From Actinobacillus minor NM305 (GTDB lineage: Bacteria; Pseudomonadota; Gammaproteobacteria; Enterobacterales; Pasteurellaceae), in contig NZ_ACQL01000055.1 in NCBI RefSeq assembly GCF_000175195.1, positions 62,001-126,000 on the forward strand: a DNA stretch of 64,000 bases, in the 5' to 3' direction. Position 1 is the first letter of the stretch. Each line of letters begins with the position of its first letter. The translations under genes and the position numbers were made by a program. A model generated the notes under the pieces. That model had not been told where the DNA came from, searched no databases, and saw nothing but the letters and a program-made list of their open reading frames with translations. Positions 61,368 to 64,000 of this stretch are shown here, in pieces.

Positions 61368-62144
61368 ATGAGCTTAAAAGATTCAGCGAAAACAGCGTTG
61401 TCATTGATGGACTTAACCACCTTAAACGATAACGACACGGATGAAAAAGTGATTGCCCTTTGCCAACAAGCGAACACCACTTTTGGTATACCGGCAGCGG
61501 TTTGTGTTTATCCTCGCTTTGTACCGATTGCCCGTAAAGCATTAAAAGAAGCTGGGATTGCACAGGTAAAAATTGCCACGGTAACCAACTTCCCTCACGG
61601 GAATGATGATATTGATATTGCAGTGGCTGAAACGAAAGCCGCTGTTGCTTACGGGGCTGATGAAGTCGATGTGGTTTTCCCATATCGAGCATTGATGGCA
61701 GGGAATGAAGAGGTTGGCTTTGAGCTGGTTAAACAATGTAAAGCGGTTTGTTTTGCTCAAAATGTTGCATTAAAAGTGATTATTGAAAGCGGCGAATTAA
61801 AAACGGAAGCGCTAATTCGTAAAGCGAGCGAAATTTCAATTCAAGCTGGTGCTGATTTTATTAAAACCTCAACTGGTAAAGTGCTGGTAAACGCAACACT
61901 TGAATCGGCACGTATTATGTTAGAAACTATCCGTGATTTAAATGTCGCTGATAAAGTGGGCTTTAAAGCCGCCGGTGGTGTAAAAACCAGTGAAGAAGCA
62001 GAACAATATCTTGCCCTAGCGTCTGAAATTTTAGGAAAAGATTGGATTAACCCAGCGCATTTCCGTTTTGGTGCTTCAAGTTTATTGGCAAATCTTTTAG
62101 CGACGTTGAATGACCAACAGGCTAAAGTGGTTGCAGGGTATTAA
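61368..62144 (+). CDS. deoC: Deoxyribose-phosphate aldolase
   Basis: 258 residues from the ATG at 61368 (TAGGAGG upstream); an in-frame ORF start 23 codons earlier has no such site. Motifs: [11 protein letters not shown] near 70, V-I-I-E-S-G-E-L-K, the Schiff-base stretch F-I-K-T-S-T-G-K and G-F-K-A-A-G-G-V. It cleaves deoxyribose-5-phosphate to acetaldehyde and glyceraldehyde-3-phosphate. Confidence 0.96.
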   Translation: MSLKDSAKTALSLMDLTTLNDNDTDEKVIALCQQANTTFGIPAAVCVYPRFVPIARKALKEAGIAQVKIATVTNFPHGNDDIDIAVAETKAAVAYGADEVDVVFPYRALMAGNEEVGFELVKQCKAVCFAQNVALKVIIESGELKTEALIRKASEISIQAGADFIKTSTGKVLVNATLESARIMLETIRDLNVADKVGFKAAGGVKTSEEAEQYLALASEILGKDWINPAHFRFGASSLLANLLATLNDQQAKVVAGY

Positions 62145-62152
62145 GGTAAATT

Positions 62153-62318
62153 CCCCTCTCTCTGCCATAGACTTCTGAACGAAGCCTATGGCTGTCTCTC
62201 TCCCACAAGGGGAGAGAGTAAAATGCTATTACCAGAATAATGGTAGATTAAAACCCTCGCCCCTTGTGGGAGAGGGAAAGATTTTGCTTCGTTTAGAAGC
62301 AAAATCAGGGAGAGGGGG
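62153..62318. repeat. Two inverted copies of a CCCTCTCCC-type element between deoC and deoD
   Basis: Copy A (62153-62218) and copy B (62254-62318, opposite strand) share the frame CCCCTCTCYCT-stem-CTCTCCCACAAGGGG. The central stem differs: GCCATAG-x-CTATGGC in A, GATTTTG-x-CAAAATC in B. Both pair, so the structure is kept while sequence changes. It fills the deoC-deoD gap and has no gene; copy B translates to the S-P-L-V-G-E-G peptide often seen when such repeats sit in frame. Confidence 0.85.
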
Positions 62319-62355
62319 AAAATCTCATTTTATAAAACAAACAGAGGAACAAAAA

Positions 62356-63075
62356 ATGACTCCACATATTAACGCACCGGCTGGTGCATTTGCAGATGTT
62401 GTAATTATGCCGGGCGATCCACTTCGTGCAAAATACATCGCAGAAACTTTCTTAGAAAATGCAGAACAAGTAACAAACGTTCGTAATATGTTCGGTTATA
62501 CCGGTACTTACAAAGGTCGCCGTATTTCTGTGATGGGACACGGTATGGGTATCCCATCTTGCTCAATCTATGCAAAAGAGTTAATTACTGAATATGGCGT
62601 GAAAAAAATCATTCGTGTCGGTTCTTGCGGTGCGGTTCGTGAAGATGTGAAATTACGTGATGTAGTTATCGGCTTAGGTGCGTGTACAGATTCTAAAGTA
62701 AACCGTATGCGTTTTAAAGATCACGATTTTGCTGCAATCGCAGATTTTGATATGACCGCCGCAGCTGTTCAAGCAGCGAAAGAAAAAGGCGTGAATATCC
62801 GTGTGGGTAACTTATTCTCTGCTGATCTTTTCTATACTCCGGATCCATCTATGTTTGATGTAATGGAAAAATACGGCATTTTAGGTGTTGAAATGGAAGC
62901 TGCGGGTATCTATGGTGTTGCAGCAGAGTTTGGTGCAAAAGCATTAGCAATCTGTACTGTTTCAGACCATATTCGCACTCACGAACAAACAACAGCTGAA
63001 GAGCGTCAATTAACCTTCAATGATATGATTGAAGTGGCGTTAGAGTCGGTATTGATCGGCGATAAAGCTGAATAA
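62356..63075 (+). CDS. deoD: Purine-nucleoside phosphorylase DeoD
   Basis: 239 residues from the ATG at 62356 (GAGGAAC upstream); the frame is open for 56 codons upstream through repeat sequence, which is not coding. Motifs: [31 protein letters not shown] and S-D-H-I. Trimeric-type (hexameric) low-molecular-mass PNP splitting purine (deoxy)nucleosides. Confidence 0.97.
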   Translation: MTPHINAPAGAFADVVIMPGDPLRAKYIAETFLENAEQVTNVRNMFGYTGTYKGRRISVMGHGMGIPSCSIYAKELITEYGVKKIIRVGSCGAVREDVKLRDVVIGLGACTDSKVNRMRFKDHDFAAIADFDMTAAAVQAAKEKGVNIRVGNLFSADLFYTPDPSMFDVMEKYGILGVEMEAAGIYGVAAEFGAKALAICTVSDHIRTHEQTTAEERQLTFNDMIEVALESVLIGDKAE

Positions 63076-63082
63076 GATACAT

Positions 63083-63188
63083 AACCTAGCACGAGCCGTG
63101 CTAGGTTCATTAAACCCAGCCCCGCTGGGGCTGAAAGGAAGAGCCGCAGAGCGGCTCAGATTGGTAACCCTATACGGCTCGTATAGGG
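63083..63188. repeat. Run of four hairpins between deoD and argC
   Basis: Perfect stems in order: 63083-63093/63097-63107 (11 bp), 63117-63123/63127-63133 (CAGCCCC), 63141-63147/63151-63157 (GAGCCGC) and 63168-63175/63181-63188 (CCCTATAC). Loops are 3-5 bases. No gene is present and none of these four has a T-run; a true terminator follows them. Confidence 0.8.
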
Positions 63189-63204
63189 GGTGTCATCAGT
63201 CTAT

Positions 63205-63235
63205 AATCCCTTAGCTTAGGCTAGGGGATTTTTTT
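63205..63235 (+). terminator. Terminator downstream of deoD
   Basis: An 11-bp stem, AATCCCTTAGC (63205-63215) against GCTAGGGGATT (63220-63230), with one G-T pair, 4-base loop and a T7 run. Ends the nupC-deoC-deoD transcripts. Confidence 0.85.
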
Positions 63236-63243
63236 CACTTGCA

Positions 63244-63282
63244 TTGGAATTAAAATTCATAAAAAATGAATAATTATTCATT
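63244..63282. promoter_or_regulatory. Tandem ARG boxes upstream of argC
   Basis: Box 2 (63265-63282), AATGAATAATTATTCATT, matches the 18-base ArgR consensus (TGAAT-W4-ATTCA) fully. Box 1 (63244-63261), TTGGAATTAAAATTCATA, has one mismatch. Start-to-start spacing is exactly 21 bases with a 3-base gap, the arrangement bound by the ArgR hexamer. Confidence 0.85.
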
Positions 63283-63286
63283 TTGC

Positions 63287-63315
63287 TTGAGTTTAAGAAA
63301 AAATAGGCATAAACT
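63287..63315 (+). promoter_or_regulatory. Candidate argC promoter
   Basis: TTGAGT (63287-63292), 17 bases, TAAACT (63310-63315). It lies directly after the ARG boxes and about 30 bases before the ATG. Confidence 0.42.
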
Positions 63316-63346
63316 ACGCTCGTATAAACAAACAAAAGGAAGAACA

Positions 63347-64000
63347 ATGAGCAAATATAAAATTTTTGTCGATGGTGCAGTGGGAACAACAGGACTACGC
63401 ATTTTTGATCGCTTAGCTGATGCTGAAGATATTGAACTTTTAACCTTACCTGAAGAGCAACGTAAAGACCTCAATGCTCGTGTTGCAAAAGTGGCAGAAG
63501 CGGATTTAACTTTTCTCTGCTTGCCGGACGAGGCGTCAAAAGAATTGGTCGCTCACGCCCCAAGCCACGCTAAAATTTGTGATACATCAACAGCTCATCG
63601 TGTTAATCCGGATTGGGTGTATGGCTTTGCGGAATTGAGCGGACAAGCAAAAAAAATCAAAAACGCTCATCGTGTTGCTGTTCCCGGTTGCCACGCAACG
63701 GGTTATATCGCATTGGTGCGACCATTGGTTGAGAAAGGGCTTCTACCGGCAGATTATCCACTCTCTTGTCACTCTTTAACGGGTTATTCCGGTGGTGGAA
63801 AATCAATGATTGCCGAATATGAAGATGAACAGCGTGCAGAAAAATATGCTGCACCACGTGTTTATGGCTTAGCCCTTAAACATAAACATTTACCTGAAAT
63901 GCAAGCGCTCACTGGCACGCAACAGCCACCGATTTTTACGCCGGTCGTTGCCGATTATTATAGCGGTATGTTGGTTACGGTTCCGCTCCCGATGTCAGCG
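63347..64000 (+). CDS. argC: N-acetyl-gamma-glutamyl-phosphate reductase, type 2 (3' end outside window)
   Basis: 218 codons are visible from the ATG at 63347 (AGGAAG upstream), open to the window end. N-terminal F-V-D-G-A-V-G-T-T-G-L-R (NADP site) and catalytic Cys115 in V-P-G-C-H-A-T-G-Y. The short N-terminus fits the type 2 enzyme of about 310 residues. Third step of arginine synthesis; regulated by ArgR by the boxes just upstream. Confidence 0.94.
   Translation, partial: MSKYKIFVDGAVGTTGLRIFDRLADAEDIELLTLPEEQRKDLNARVAKVAEADLTFLCLPDEASKELVAHAPSHAKICDTSTAHRVNPDWVYGFAELSGQAKKIKNAHRVAVPGCHATGYIALVRPLVEKGLLPADYPLSCHSLTGYSGGGKSMIAEYEDEQRAEKYAAPRVYGLALKHKHLPEMQALTGTQQPPIFTPVVADYYSGMLVTVPLPMSA

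Noticed and set aside
62188-62355. N-terminal extension of deoD by 56 codons
   Set aside because: The codons run through repeat element B; the family start and ribosome binding site are at 62356.

Overview
The window is about 64 kb of chromosome from a member of the Pasteurellaceae, most likely of the Actinobacillus/Mannheimia/Glaesserella side of the family. The evidence is the gene content and order (napFDAGHBC, mlaFEDCB-ibaG-murA, a P2-type porin, ArcA without its sensor nearby, NadR, OpsX-type heptosyltransferase), the AT-rich base composition, and many copies of the Apl-type DNA uptake core ACAAGCGGT on both strands. Only two copies of the Hin-type core AAGTGCGGT were seen, both at napA. 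No phage, plasmid, rRNA operon or CRISPR array is visible. Almost every gene is a recognisable housekeeping gene; the accessory content is confined to decayed fragments, repeats and a few small unknown genes.

Layout. 1-8.6 kb: rmuC (5' end cut by the window), a PabA/TrpG glutaminase, an MFS transporter, proC, a chalcone-isomerase-fold exported protein, a DUF465 protein, a P2-like porin, lpxB and sohB. 8.6-9.3 kb: two broken glycosyltransferase-type genes. 9.3-14.5 kb: a small beta-barrel protein, arcA, a metallophosphoesterase overlapping nadR, ribF and a PH-domain membrane protein. 14.5-20 kb: ileS, a 430-bp composite of nested palindromes, pssA and rlmB. 20-25 kb: the Mla phospholipid transport operon running into ibaG and murA. 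25-30 kb: degP, opsX, aroG, tyrA. 30-32.5 kb: an IS1016-like transposase remnant, ettA, tRNA-Ser(GGA). 32.5-35.6 kb: bolA and potABC (no potD). 35.8-42.6 kb: rep, a topoisomerase-type zinc-ribbon protein, tsaC, ftsN, rsmJ, an M15 carboxypeptidase and dapE. 42.5-46.8 kb: an ArsC/YffB protein, folP and rluC interleaved with five small AT-rich unknown genes, mostly membrane proteins. 46.9-54.5 kb: mscS and the complete periplasmic nitrate reductase operon with a perfect FNR-type site upstream. 54.6-59.7 kb: a quinone-reductase-like flavoprotein, a YidB-like protein, kdsB, trxB, cnoX, msrA and a YczE-like membrane protein. 60-63 kb: nucleoside uptake and catabolism (nupC, deoC, deoD). The last 650 bp are the start of argC behind two ARG boxes.

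Functional themes are envelope building and maintenance (lpxB, kdsB, opsX, murA, mla, pssA, degP, porin, ftsN, M15 peptidase), anaerobic respiration (arcA, nap, FNR site), NAD/FAD supply (nadR, ribF), translation (ileS, rlmB, rsmJ, rluC, tsaC, ettA) and nucleoside use. The least explained signals are intergenic: the nested palindrome cluster before pssA, a pair of inverted elements between deoC and deoD whose central stem differs in sequence but keeps pairing, paired TGTAGGGGC arms inserted at three gene junctions of the nap operon, and a run of five hairpins between deoD and argC.
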